In this document: positions 1-7,110 of the stretch, in pieces
Numbering within the stretch: position 1 is the stretch's first letter
How the letters are laid out: every line of letters starts with the position of its first letter
From: Candidatus Gerdarchaeota archaeon
GTDB lineage: Archaea > Asgardarchaeota > Heimdallarchaeia > JABLTI01
Direction: 5' to 3'
Assembly: GCA_016840945.1 (NCBI GenBank)
Contig: JAEORJ010000089.1
Location: 1 to 11,609 of the forward strand
Length of the DNA stretch: 11,609 nt
The notes under the pieces: model-generated
Seen by the model: only the letters and a program-made list of their open reading frames with translations
What the model was told of the DNA's origin: nothing
Database searches by the model: none
Program-made: the position numbers and the translations under genes

Positions 1-957
1 AGGATCAACACCAGGACTATATGATCCTCCCATAATTTGCAATAAAATAAAAACTACTCCAATTAATCCACTAACAAACATAACAGTTCCAACAAGGAAC
101 ATTCTTCTTGGAAAATTTTTGTTAATTTTTTCCTTTGGTTGAGAGAGGACAATACCAATGATACTACCAATAAATGAGATAGCTAAATAAGGGAAAATAG
201 GTTCCATAGGCGCAGCAAGCGCTGTAACAAATGGTGCGCGGAAAATATCCCAAAAAGGTTCAGAACCAATCCAAGGAGTAGCAAATGAATGACCATTAGG
301 ATAGGTAGCAAAGGGATATCCCGGAATAGCATAATTAACAAGATCCCAAATTGGTTGAGTTAAACCAACAATTGCTATTGCAAGAATAATATAGGAAATA
401 ACCATTCGTTTAGTATTTTTCCAATTATCTTTAAGAGACAACAAGCCTTGCACACAACCATTGATGATCAAACACCAGGCAATGGTATGAACTGTTTCAA
501 AAACATTCCACCCATAACGATATATTTGCCAAGGAGCTGCTGAGGGATTATCTAAATGCATAAATATCTCACCAAAAGTTCCATGATACCCAATTAATCC
601 TTCACAGAACATAGCAAAAATCAAAAGAACGATACCACTAATTATTTGCTTCAATACTATACCCTTAATTGAATGTCCTCTGTTTAATTCTCGATATATA
701 CTGATCATATTTCCTGTAGCTGAAACTAAGAGAAAGAATCCCGCTAGACCACCTAAAAAAGGAAGTATGATCAATGCAAGGAGATTAATCAAAGGTATGC
801 TATTAATATCCGACAACAGATTATCAATATCTAATGTATCAGCAATCATATGTAATAAAAGCATACCAACAATTGCTAATCCCCTAGCTATATCCAAAGT
901 TAGAAATCGTTTTGAATCAGATTTTGTTTTATCTTCTTGTGAGAAATTTAGAGCCAT
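1..957 (-). CDS. Polytopic membrane acyltransferase-like protein (HGSNAT/DUF1624-DUF418 type), 3' end cut by window edge
   Basis: The reading frame is open from ATG at 957 to the left edge: 319 residues with no stop, so the C-terminus lies outside the window. After a charged cytosolic start of about 18 residues comes the motif TLDIARGLAIVGMLLLHM (residues 20-37). A D-x-x-RG-hydrophobic-H pattern of this kind opens the heparan-alpha-glucosaminide N-acetyltransferase catalytic family (DUF1624) and the related YeiB/DUF418 proteins. Further hydrophobic segments lie near residues 58-80, 100-122, 153-175, 184-200, 245-273 and 286-310. His36 and His157 are candidate functional residues. Such proteins are thought to move acyl groups across the membrane to sugars or other acceptors; the substrate here is unknown. 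A GTGA motif sits 5 nt before the ATG and supports this start. The gene follows the S9 peptidase gene in the same direction but is separated from it by a terminator. Membrane nature is sure; the family assignment is moderate. Confidence 0.72.
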   Translation of the reverse strand, partial: MALNFSQEDKTKSDSKRFLTLDIARGLAIVGMLLLHMIADTLDIDNLLSDINSIPLINLLALIILPFLGGLAGFFLLVSATGNMISIYRELNRGHSIKGIVLKQIISGIVLLIFAMFCEGLIGYHGTFGEIFMHLDNPSAAPWQIYRYGWNVFETVHTIAWCLIINGCVQGLLSLKDNWKNTKRMVISYIILAIAIVGLTQPIWDLVNYAIPGYPFATYPNGHSFATPWIGSEPFWDIFRAPFVTALAAPMEPIFPYLAISFIGSIIGIVLSQPKEKINKNFPRRMFLVGTVMFVSGLIGVVFILLQIMGGSYSPGVDP

Positions 958-962
958 TTTAA

Positions 963-966
963 TCAC
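963..966 (-). promoter_or_regulatory. Shine-Dalgarno-like GTGA before the acyltransferase-like gene
   Basis: On the minus strand GTGA is followed by 5 nt and then the ATG at 957. It matches part of the usual archaeal anti-SD complement (GGTGA) and supports the chosen start. Confidence 0.45.
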
Positions 967-1068
967 AAAATTATAATTAATCAAAGATATCAATTGATAT
1001 TTTTTAAATTTAATAAACTTTATTTATTCAACTGCTTGTTTTGTGTTTTCTAAAATTAATTTTTTCCT

Positions 1069-1096
1069 AAAAAAATAGGAGGAAGTTATTCTCCTA
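1069..1096 (-). terminator. Hairpin plus T-run terminator after the S9 peptidase gene
   Basis: On the minus strand, just after the stop at 1110-1112, TAGGAG (1091-1096) pairs with CTCCTA (1076-1081) across a 9-nt loop. Seven consecutive T (1069-1075) follow at once. This is the textbook intrinsic terminator form. It would end the S9 transcript before the next gene in the same direction (ATG at 957). Archaeal terminators need only the U-tract, so the hairpin may be an extra. Confidence 0.7.
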
Positions 1097-1109
1097 ATAA
1101 AAACTACGA

Positions 1110-3260
1110 TTATTTATGTAACACTAATTCTTCTCCTAGTAAATAATGTGCAAACCACTGATAATTAAGCATCATACAAGCATAATTTTCTTTTGGAGTA
1201 TCTAGTCCATGTCCCTTGCCTCTAAAAATAAAGAGTTCTGTTGGAACTCCTTTTTCCTTTAGAGCTCGATAAAGTTCCATTGCACTTGCTAAACCAATGC
1301 GTTGATCGTTTTCTCCATGTAATAATAACATTGGAGTATTTGCTTCTTTAATCCCACTTATTGGAGCAGTTTTTTGATAGATTTCCATTTTTCCAGGTTC
1401 AAATGGATGTCCAGAAATATTCAATGAATTACGTAAATCTGAGGTTACAAAATAGGTATACCAACTACTAACTCCTGCTCCTACACTGACTGCAGTAAAT
1501 CTCTTTGAATGCATTCCTAAAAATGCTGAAATGAATCCTCCTTGACTCCATCCTAAAGAACCAATTTTTGTTTCATCAATAAATCCTAGAGAGATAAGAT
1601 AGTCAATACAAGACTCGATATCCCATTGGTCACCAATACCTACATTATCTACTCCTATTTCATGGAATTTTTGACCTTTGCCTATAGAACCTCTGTAATT
1701 AACTTTGGCAATTATTACTCCTTTATTACATAATTGAATAGTTGGAAAATTGTAAAGTTCTTCATCTTCCACCATAGCAAAATATGAGTTACCACTAGGA
1801 CCTCCATGGTTTAAAAACAGCAAGGGGTATTTTTTATTTGGATTAAAATCAATTGGTTTCCTTATAATTCCTTGTATCTCTAATCCATCTCGACTTTTCC
1901 ATCTAATAGATTCAATTGAACCAAATTCCCAATCATTGGTATAATCAGTATGGTTAGTTAATTTGACTAGTTGATATTTAGTGTTGCCTTTTGGTTTCCC
2001 ATAATAAATTTCTTTTTGTGTTTTATCTGACAAACCATTGAATGCAATAATTCCACTATCTGTTACTGAAAAGTAATATCTAGGGAAGATACTACCAAAA
2101 TCTAATTTTTCCACTTCACCTGTTTCACTTATTTTAGCAATTTCATAAACACTTTCATTAGCATAACTAACAAAAATACCTGCTTGTGACCATACAATAT
2201 TCAAAGGTTTTCTATCAAAATTTCTTGTTATACAAATAAATTGATCTTTGATTTGCTTCTGGTCCATTATATCATTTATTTTTGTTATATCAAGCAAAAA
2301 TAGATCTGATAAAATATATTGTTTTAATTCTCGCTCTTTATATGAAATAAGTAATTTCTTACCATCTGGAGAAATCTCTTCAATTATTGCCCCTTTTGGC
2401 AGATTTATTTTACTTATTTTTGCATAGTTGCTTAATTTAAATTTCTCAGGTGAAGTAAGATATTCGTTGATCATTGTTTCTGTATCGAGGTCAATTTTAA
2501 AGCAAAAAGTATCCTCTTCATAGTAGAGGTCATCTTTGCTGCTACAATTCAAGTAAATTGAATTAGTTTTTTCTGAGAGTTTGAACGATTTAATACTATA
2601 AGGTCTATCAAAAAGCTCAGTTAAATTTATTACCGGTGTATTCAACTTACTTTTTATTTCAGTTGAATCAGCTACAGATTCTTTATCATAAATTTTAGTT
2701 TTGTAATCTACATAATAAATAGCAGAGGTGCTTGGTTCTTCTTCAAAATGAATGTAATTACCAAACTTAGAATCATTAATTTCTTTTACTTTATTATTAT
2801 CTTTAGCGAGAAAAATAAAACCATTATTGAATTTTTTGAAATAACTTATCCCTCCAGGATGATCAGTAATTTGAATCCCTTTGGATTCAAGATTTTCATA
2901 AACTAAAATTTGAAATCCATTTGAGCTCGAAGGTTGTAATCGTCTTAATGCTAAATCATTATCATTTAACCAAGTTAGATTTAAAGACATACCAGTTTCA
3001 GTTAATGATTTAATTTGATTAGTTTCAGTATCAATAATATTACATTTAATTATCATATTATTTTGCTTTAAATCATCAATAATTAAAAGGTAAGCAATTT
3101 TATTACCCATTGGATTTAAAATTCCACTAGCAACTTTTGGTAAATTAATAAAATCATCTATTGTAGGTTTATAGTTTTTAATTAGATTTTTAGACAATTT
3201 ATTCACAAGAATCTTAAGTTTATCACTTTTAAAAAAGAAACTCACAAATGGTAGTCTCAA
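1110..3260 (-). CDS. S9-family serine peptidase (prolyl oligopeptidase / acylaminoacyl-peptidase-like)
   Basis: The 716-residue length is typical for S9 enzymes. Residues about 32-440 form the beta-propeller part, with repeated short strands and motifs such as SPDGKKLLIS near 297-306. Residues about 450-716 form an alpha/beta-hydrolase. The nucleophile Ser572 lies in GWSQGGF, the acid is Asp652 in HGENDQRI, and the His is His684 in GKGHGLD. HGGP (485-488) and NYRGSIGKG (521-529) are further S9 hallmarks. The enzyme should cleave short peptides, with the propeller limiting access to the site. No signal peptide is visible, so it is probably cytosolic. The frame opens at TTG (3260) after a stop at 3270-3272, and no ATG occurs before codon 51, inside the propeller. 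A later TTG at 3197 has GTGA 5 nt upstream and would give 695 residues, close to where the family domain begins. The start is therefore uncertain and the family is not. Confidence 0.93.
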   Translation of the reverse strand: MRLPFVSFFFKSDKLKILVNKLSKNLIKNYKPTIDDFINLPKVASGILNPMGNKIAYLLIIDDLKQNNMIIKCNIIDTETNQIKSLTETGMSLNLTWLNDNDLALRRLQPSSSNGFQILVYENLESKGIQITDHPGGISYFKKFNNGFIFLAKDNNKVKEINDSKFGNYIHFEEEPSTSAIYYVDYKTKIYDKESVADSTEIKSKLNTPVINLTELFDRPYSIKSFKLSEKTNSIYLNCSSKDDLYYEEDTFCFKIDLDTETMINEYLTSPEKFKLSNYAKISKINLPKGAIIEEISPDGKKLLISYKERELKQYILSDLFLLDITKINDIMDQKQIKDQFICITRNFDRKPLNIVWSQAGIFVSYANESVYEIAKISETGEVEKLDFGSIFPRYYFSVTDSGIIAFNGLSDKTQKEIYYGKPKGNTKYQLVKLTNHTDYTNDWEFGSIESIRWKSRDGLEIQGIIRKPIDFNPNKKYPLLFLNHGGPSGNSYFAMVEDEELYNFPTIQLCNKGVIIAKVNYRGSIGKGQKFHEIGVDNVGIGDQWDIESCIDYLISLGFIDETKIGSLGWSQGGFISAFLGMHSKRFTAVSVGAGVSSWYTYFVTSDLRNSLNISGHPFEPGKMEIYQKTAPISGIKEANTPMLLLHGENDQRIGLASAMELYRALKEKGVPTELFIFRGKGHGLDTPKENYACMMLNYQWFAHYLLGEELVLHK

Positions 3261-3269
3261 ATTGAGACT
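3253..3269. repeat. 17-nt perfect inverted repeat over the 5' end of the S9 gene
   Basis: AGTCTCAA and TTGAGACT flank a single central base, spanning the most upstream possible start (TTG at 3260). The site could be an operator or a small hairpin in the leader. In DNA this AT-rich, one such palindrome per window is roughly what chance gives, so a role rests only on its position. Confidence 0.3.
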
Positions 3270-3283
3270 TCATAAAGTGACCT

Positions 3284-3298
3284 ATTTTTATAAATAAA
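3284..3298 (-). promoter_or_regulatory. Possible TATA box of the S9 peptidase gene
   Basis: The minus strand reads TTATTTATAAAAATA, centred near 3291. An archaeal TATA box lies about 25-27 bp before transcription start, which would put the start near 3264-3266, only a few bases before the TTG at 3260. AT-rich intergenic DNA gives many false boxes, so this is tentative. Confidence 0.35.
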
Positions 3299-3391
3299 TA
3301 TAATCTAGGATTTTCTCCTTATGTTAGAGTTCAAATCAAGAATTTTTCCACTCAATTCCAAATTGCTACATATGATTTATTTTTTCAGATT

Positions 3392-3398
3392 AAAAAAA
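3392..3398 (-). terminator. U-tract terminator after the M30-like protease gene
   Basis: About 16 bases after the TAA stop (3415-3417), the minus strand carries TTTCTTTTTTT, with seven T at 3392-3398 and no obvious hairpin. A plain T-rich tract is the normal archaeal termination signal. Confidence 0.4.
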
Positions 3399-3414
3399 GA
3401 AATTAAAACATAGT

Positions 3415-4914
3415 TTAGTTATCTCTTTTATGATTTCTTTTAATTAATACAATTAGCGCAATTGGAATAAAGAAAATTACTGAATAGGTTATTTTTGATA
3501 GTTTAGTATTTACAACATTACCTTCAAGATAATAATAACTTAATATTTGTGATTCAACTTGATCAAGAGAAGTAATGGTACCAAATTCATTTGGTGTTTC
3601 ACTTGACATTAAGCTTGTTATGATATATAGATCCTCTATATTTTCTCCTTCAATATATATTCTAATTTCATCTGTATCTTCGTAATAAAATTCTTGATAA
3701 ACATTCCAATTAGAATCATCATTGATAACAATGGAAATTCCTAATGTAAAGGGATAAGGATTATCTATAATGAAAGTGAAATTATCTGGGATATTGTAAA
3801 TGGTTTTTATATCAAATCCATAAAAATAATGTGTTTTGTTTAAAGGATAATTATTTATGATCGGTGATGAAGTTTTCATTTTGTAATCTAGTGTTTCATA
3901 ACCATAAATTCCATCATCAATGGTAGTATCGTCTAATGTAATAGCCGTTATCCAATCCAAATAAATATCATTGAATGTAAGATTATAATCAAAATAATCG
4001 AGTGCAACATCTATTGCTTCTGCCCCATCTTCTGGTATAGATACCAATTTTTTTGTAAATTCGTTGCCAAAACGATCTGCCAAATAGGATACAAACAGAT
4101 AAGCTTGCCCATAACTTGCATCCCAATAATAATCATAATCTCTATAAAAATATAACAAAGGAATTTCAGGATAATTGGTGAATGTATTTGCTACTGCTTC
4201 TGCTGCATAGAAATTATACCCTGCATAATCTACAGCATAATATGCCAATCCTTCCGTTAAAAATTCGCAATCATTCCAGTCATTTTTATAATAAATTAAA
4301 TGATTGAATTCATGAATTGTTATGCAAATTATATCATAAGCGTTTTTCTCTGAATCACAATAAACCATTTCCCGTAGATTAGTGTAAGGGAAACCGGGAT
4401 CTTCATTTTCAAGATGAATATATCCTAAAGTGGCTGATCCCAAATATCTTACTAATGGTGCTAGAAAAATAGTAATCTTTGGATCCCCATCAATATCGCC
4501 TAAAATACCATCTGGATGTCCTGCTACTTCTAAAGCTTTTGGATAAATATCTTCATCAAACGCATCTCTAATATCTTCACATTTAGTGATAGATTCATTT
4601 TCACCAAGTAATTCAATTGTTTCGTTTGCCATATATATATAACAATAATTACCTTCTGCAAGAAGAGTCGCTCTCATTTGTATCCAATCGGGTAAAGTAA
4701 GCCAAAATAATTGTTGATCACCAAAATTCTCATCAGAAGTTATTTCTATCTCTTCACTTGTAATTGTTTTAATAGGAGAAGAAAAGTGAGTTTTTATTTT
4801 CATTTCAGTAAAAGAATTATTCGAATTGGATAATGTGGTTTTATGATTGAAGCAAGCAGAGGAAATAATAATCATTAGGAAAATGATTTTTGTAAATTTT
4901 GTCATTTCCATCAT
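3415..4914 (-). CDS. Secreted, membrane-anchored HEXXH zinc metalloprotease, M30 (hyicolysin)-like
   Basis: The 499-residue protein starts with a basic stretch and a hydrophobic core (residues about 9-20) ending in SSACF, a Sec signal peptide or possibly a lipoprotein signal with Cys21. The protease core covers about residues 60-340. It has an acidic DIDGDPKITIF stretch (140-150), a REMVYCD motif (181-187), the zinc site HEFNH (201-205) and the downstream TEGLAYY, whose Glu221 is the likely third zinc ligand. This order (DxDGD, REMxYxD, HEFxH, EGLA) resembles peptidase family M30. Glu202 would be the catalytic base. A Tyr/Asp-rich region of unknown fold follows. Residues 475-491 form a transmembrane helix, followed by the basic tail KRNHKRDN. 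This topology places the enzyme outside the cell with its C-terminus inside. ATGs at 4914, 4911 and 4905 are equally possible starts. It likely degrades extracellular proteins; the substrate is unknown. Confidence 0.82.
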   Translation of the reverse strand: MMEMTKFTKIIFLMIIISSACFNHKTTLSNSNNSFTEMKIKTHFSSPIKTITSEEIEITSDENFGDQQLFWLTLPDWIQMRATLLAEGNYCYIYMANETIELLGENESITKCEDIRDAFDEDIYPKALEVAGHPDGILGDIDGDPKITIFLAPLVRYLGSATLGYIHLENEDPGFPYTNLREMVYCDSEKNAYDIICITIHEFNHLIYYKNDWNDCEFLTEGLAYYAVDYAGYNFYAAEAVANTFTNYPEIPLLYFYRDYDYYWDASYGQAYLFVSYLADRFGNEFTKKLVSIPEDGAEAIDVALDYFDYNLTFNDIYLDWITAITLDDTTIDDGIYGYETLDYKMKTSSPIINNYPLNKTHYFYGFDIKTIYNIPDNFTFIIDNPYPFTLGISIVINDDSNWNVYQEFYYEDTDEIRIYIEGENIEDLYIITSLMSSETPNEFGTITSLDQVESQILSYYYLEGNVVNTKLSKITYSVIFFIPIALIVLIKRNHKRDN

Positions 4915-5167
4915 ATAATTAATTAGAAATTCATTTAAAAAAATTAATAAAAAACTTGATTATTTATTGTGGTTTTTTAGAATTCCTATATTTTGTCTTG
5001 CAGCTTCAAAAAGGAATTCATTAATTTCTTTTGTTATAAACAAAACTTCATTCTATTATTTTTTAAGGTTTTATTTTATAGACTACCTATATGATTTTCA
5101 ATAAAATTTATTCTAAACATCAATTATGAACCAAAAAACAATTAATTATTCTTAAGTGTTATAATTT

Positions 5168-5171
5168 GGGA
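5168..5171 (+). promoter_or_regulatory. Shine-Dalgarno-like GGGA before the S12-like gene
   Basis: GGGA followed by 5 nt leads into ATG at 5177. The motif is weak, but its spacing equals that of other genes in the window, which supports this start. Confidence 0.35.
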
Positions 5172-5176
5172 TAAAT

Positions 5177-7078
5177 ATGAGTAAATCTAAAACTGAACAT
5201 AATCAAGTCATGGAAGAGCTTACAAACTATATTGAAGGATTAATTCATCAAAGAGAAGATACAATAGGTCTTTCTATTGCATTGGTCTTTGATAGTGAAG
5301 TGATTTGGGCTGAAGGTTTTGGATATACTGATCACTCAAGAAAAGAACCTGTTACTGCTAATACTTTATTTAGTATTCAATCAATGGGTAAAAGTTTTAC
5401 TTCAACTGCTTTTATGATTATGGCTAGTAAGGAACTTATTAGTCTTGATGACAATATACAGAAATTTTATCCTAAATTTACTATAAACACTAACTTTGGT
5501 GATATAAAGGAAGAAATAGCAAAAATCACCTTCAGAAGAATGCTAAGTCATAGAGCTGGTTTTACTCATGAAACACTTGTTGGAAATAATTATGATTATT
5601 CACCTTGCACTTTTGAAGAACATATTATGAGTATAAGTAAAGGTTGGTTGAAATCACCTGTTGGTTCAGAATTATCTTATTCAAATCTTGGATATGATTT
5701 GGTAGCGTATATTATGGGATTGATACATAATAAGACATTCCCTGAAGTGATGACTGACGAGCTATTCAAACCATTAAAATTAACTAGTGCAACTTATGAT
5801 ATTAATGAAGCATTAAAAAAACCATTTGCAAAAGGATTTGATGGGGATTACGTTTATCCTCAGGTGCAAATACCAATGTTAGGTGCTGGAGGTTTATTTA
5901 TTTCAGTTTCAGATGTTGCCAAATTTATTTCTTTCCATTTGAATAAAGGTAAAATAGGGAATAAACAACTGATACATCCAGATTTATTTGAAGAAATGTA
6001 CAAACCACAATTTTATCCCACAAAGGAATTTGGTTATGGTTTAGGTCTATATGCGGTAGAAAAAATAGATAATGAAAAGGTCTATGGGCATGCTGGAGGG
6101 GGATATGGTTATCAAACAAATATGATATGGTTGCCTGATCATAAATTAGGAGTAGTTGTTTTATCCAACAATATGAAAGAGAGTCGAGTGGGAAGTATTG
6201 CTAAGAAAGCACTTGAATTAATGGTTAGTAATTTACGAAAATTAGAAGCAAAATCACTCACTCCAAAATTACTGAAACGTTTAGAAGGAACTTATTGTGC
6301 GAATGGAAATCTCGCACCACAAATTTTGAGGATTGTTTATGAAAAAAAGGCACTATTCCTTTACACGATGGATGGAAGTCAAGTTGAACTTCTCCCTCAA
6401 AAAGCAACCGAATTTTTAACACAAGAAGGTATTAGATATACTTTTGAACTAACAGCTGATGGCAAACCTAATTTATTTTATGTGGATAATATAGCCTTTC
6501 CATACAAAGCTAAATTCAATATTGGTCCAAACGATGAATATGGTCCAAATCAATTAGAATGGCAAGAATATTTAGGAATTTATCTTTTTGAGGATGAATC
6601 AAGACCTAATTATTTAGCACTTGGATTAGATAATGGTTATCTTTATTTGGTTTTTAGAGGTAAGCTAAAATTACATCATCATAAAAATAATTTATTTTTT
6701 ACTGTTGATGGAGAAGCACTTACATTAAAAAATAGTGAGTTAAATTATCGTGGTATTCCAGCAAAGAAAATTGATTTCAAACCAACCCAATTCCTAAAAG
6801 AATTTACTCAACAGGAAAATAGGTTTGATTATTATTATATGGCAATTTTGAGTTTAGTAAGGATATTATATACACTTCAGGAATTCAAACAAGTTCTAGA
6901 TTTTATCGAAAAAATAATTATTGTTGATAAAAAATTCACTTCTATTTTAGTAAAATTTGGTAAAGAATTAATTGCTCTTGGTAAAGAAAATGATGCCAAA
7001 TCATATTTTACCAAAATGCTTGAATGTGATCCTGAAAATATTGACATAGAGGAATTATTATCGAAATTAGAAAAATAG
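5177..7078 (+). CDS. Beta-lactamase-fold serine hydrolase (S12 / class C-like) with beta modules and TPR-like tail
   Basis: This is a 633-residue protein. Residues about 15-350 are a beta-lactamase/penicillin-binding-like domain. The nucleophile is in SMGK (Ser69, Lys72), the second motif is YSN (Tyr168, Asn170), and the third is HAG (His305-Gly307) in place of KTG, as is usual for esterase, D-peptidase and class C-like relatives. Two similar beta-rich modules follow (about 366-445 and 462-540), each opening with L-x-G-x-Y, comparable to C-terminal modules of other S12 proteins. The tail (about 550-633) is helical and TPR-like, with an A-x-x-Y-F and D-P-x pattern near 607-619. No signal peptide or membrane helix is seen, so a cytosolic place is inferred. 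Archaea lack murein, so hydrolysis of D-peptides, esters or amides is more likely than antibiotic resistance. The gene stands alone, facing the M30-like gene head to head and the HEAT-like gene tail to tail (32 bp). Confidence 0.9.
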   Translation: MSKSKTEHNQVMEELTNYIEGLIHQREDTIGLSIALVFDSEVIWAEGFGYTDHSRKEPVTANTLFSIQSMGKSFTSTAFMIMASKELISLDDNIQKFYPKFTINTNFGDIKEEIAKITFRRMLSHRAGFTHETLVGNNYDYSPCTFEEHIMSISKGWLKSPVGSELSYSNLGYDLVAYIMGLIHNKTFPEVMTDELFKPLKLTSATYDINEALKKPFAKGFDGDYVYPQVQIPMLGAGGLFISVSDVAKFISFHLNKGKIGNKQLIHPDLFEEMYKPQFYPTKEFGYGLGLYAVEKIDNEKVYGHAGGGYGYQTNMIWLPDHKLGVVVLSNNMKESRVGSIAKKALELMVSNLRKLEAKSLTPKLLKRLEGTYCANGNLAPQILRIVYEKKALFLYTMDGSQVELLPQKATEFLTQEGIRYTFELTADGKPNLFYVDNIAFPYKAKFNIGPNDEYGPNQLEWQEYLGIYLFEDESRPNYLALGLDNGYLYLVFRGKLKLHHHKNNLFFTVDGEALTLKNSELNYRGIPAKKIDFKPTQFLKEFTQQENRFDYYYMAILSLVRILYTLQEFKQVLDFIEKIIIVDKKFTSILVKFGKELIALGKENDAKSYFTKMLECDPENIDIEELLSKLEK

Positions 7079-7110
7079 CTCACTAAAAGTATAGAAATAT
7101 TCGTATTTAA

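Noticed and set aside
767..976. 69-codon plus-strand open frame
   Set aside because: It lies antisense inside the membrane acyltransferase-like gene, shows no domain or SD, and is explained by that gene's composition.
4915..5176. Largest intergenic region, considered for a small RNA or regulatory array
   Set aside because: I see only AT-rich sequence with possible promoters for the two divergent genes, and no stable hairpin, tRNA-like fold or repeat.
5925..6119. 64-codon minus-strand open frame
   Set aside because: It is antisense to the well-supported S12-like domain; its His/Phe/Leu-rich peptide looks like an antisense translation.
5177..7078. Antibiotic resistance beta-lactamase
   Set aside because: The catalytic motifs fit the broad S12 family. 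HAG replaces KTG, there is no signal peptide and the host appears archaeal, so a resistance role is not supported.
6877..7083. 68-codon minus-strand open frame
   Set aside because: It is antisense to the TPR-like tail of the S12-like gene, with no homology signal or regulatory site.
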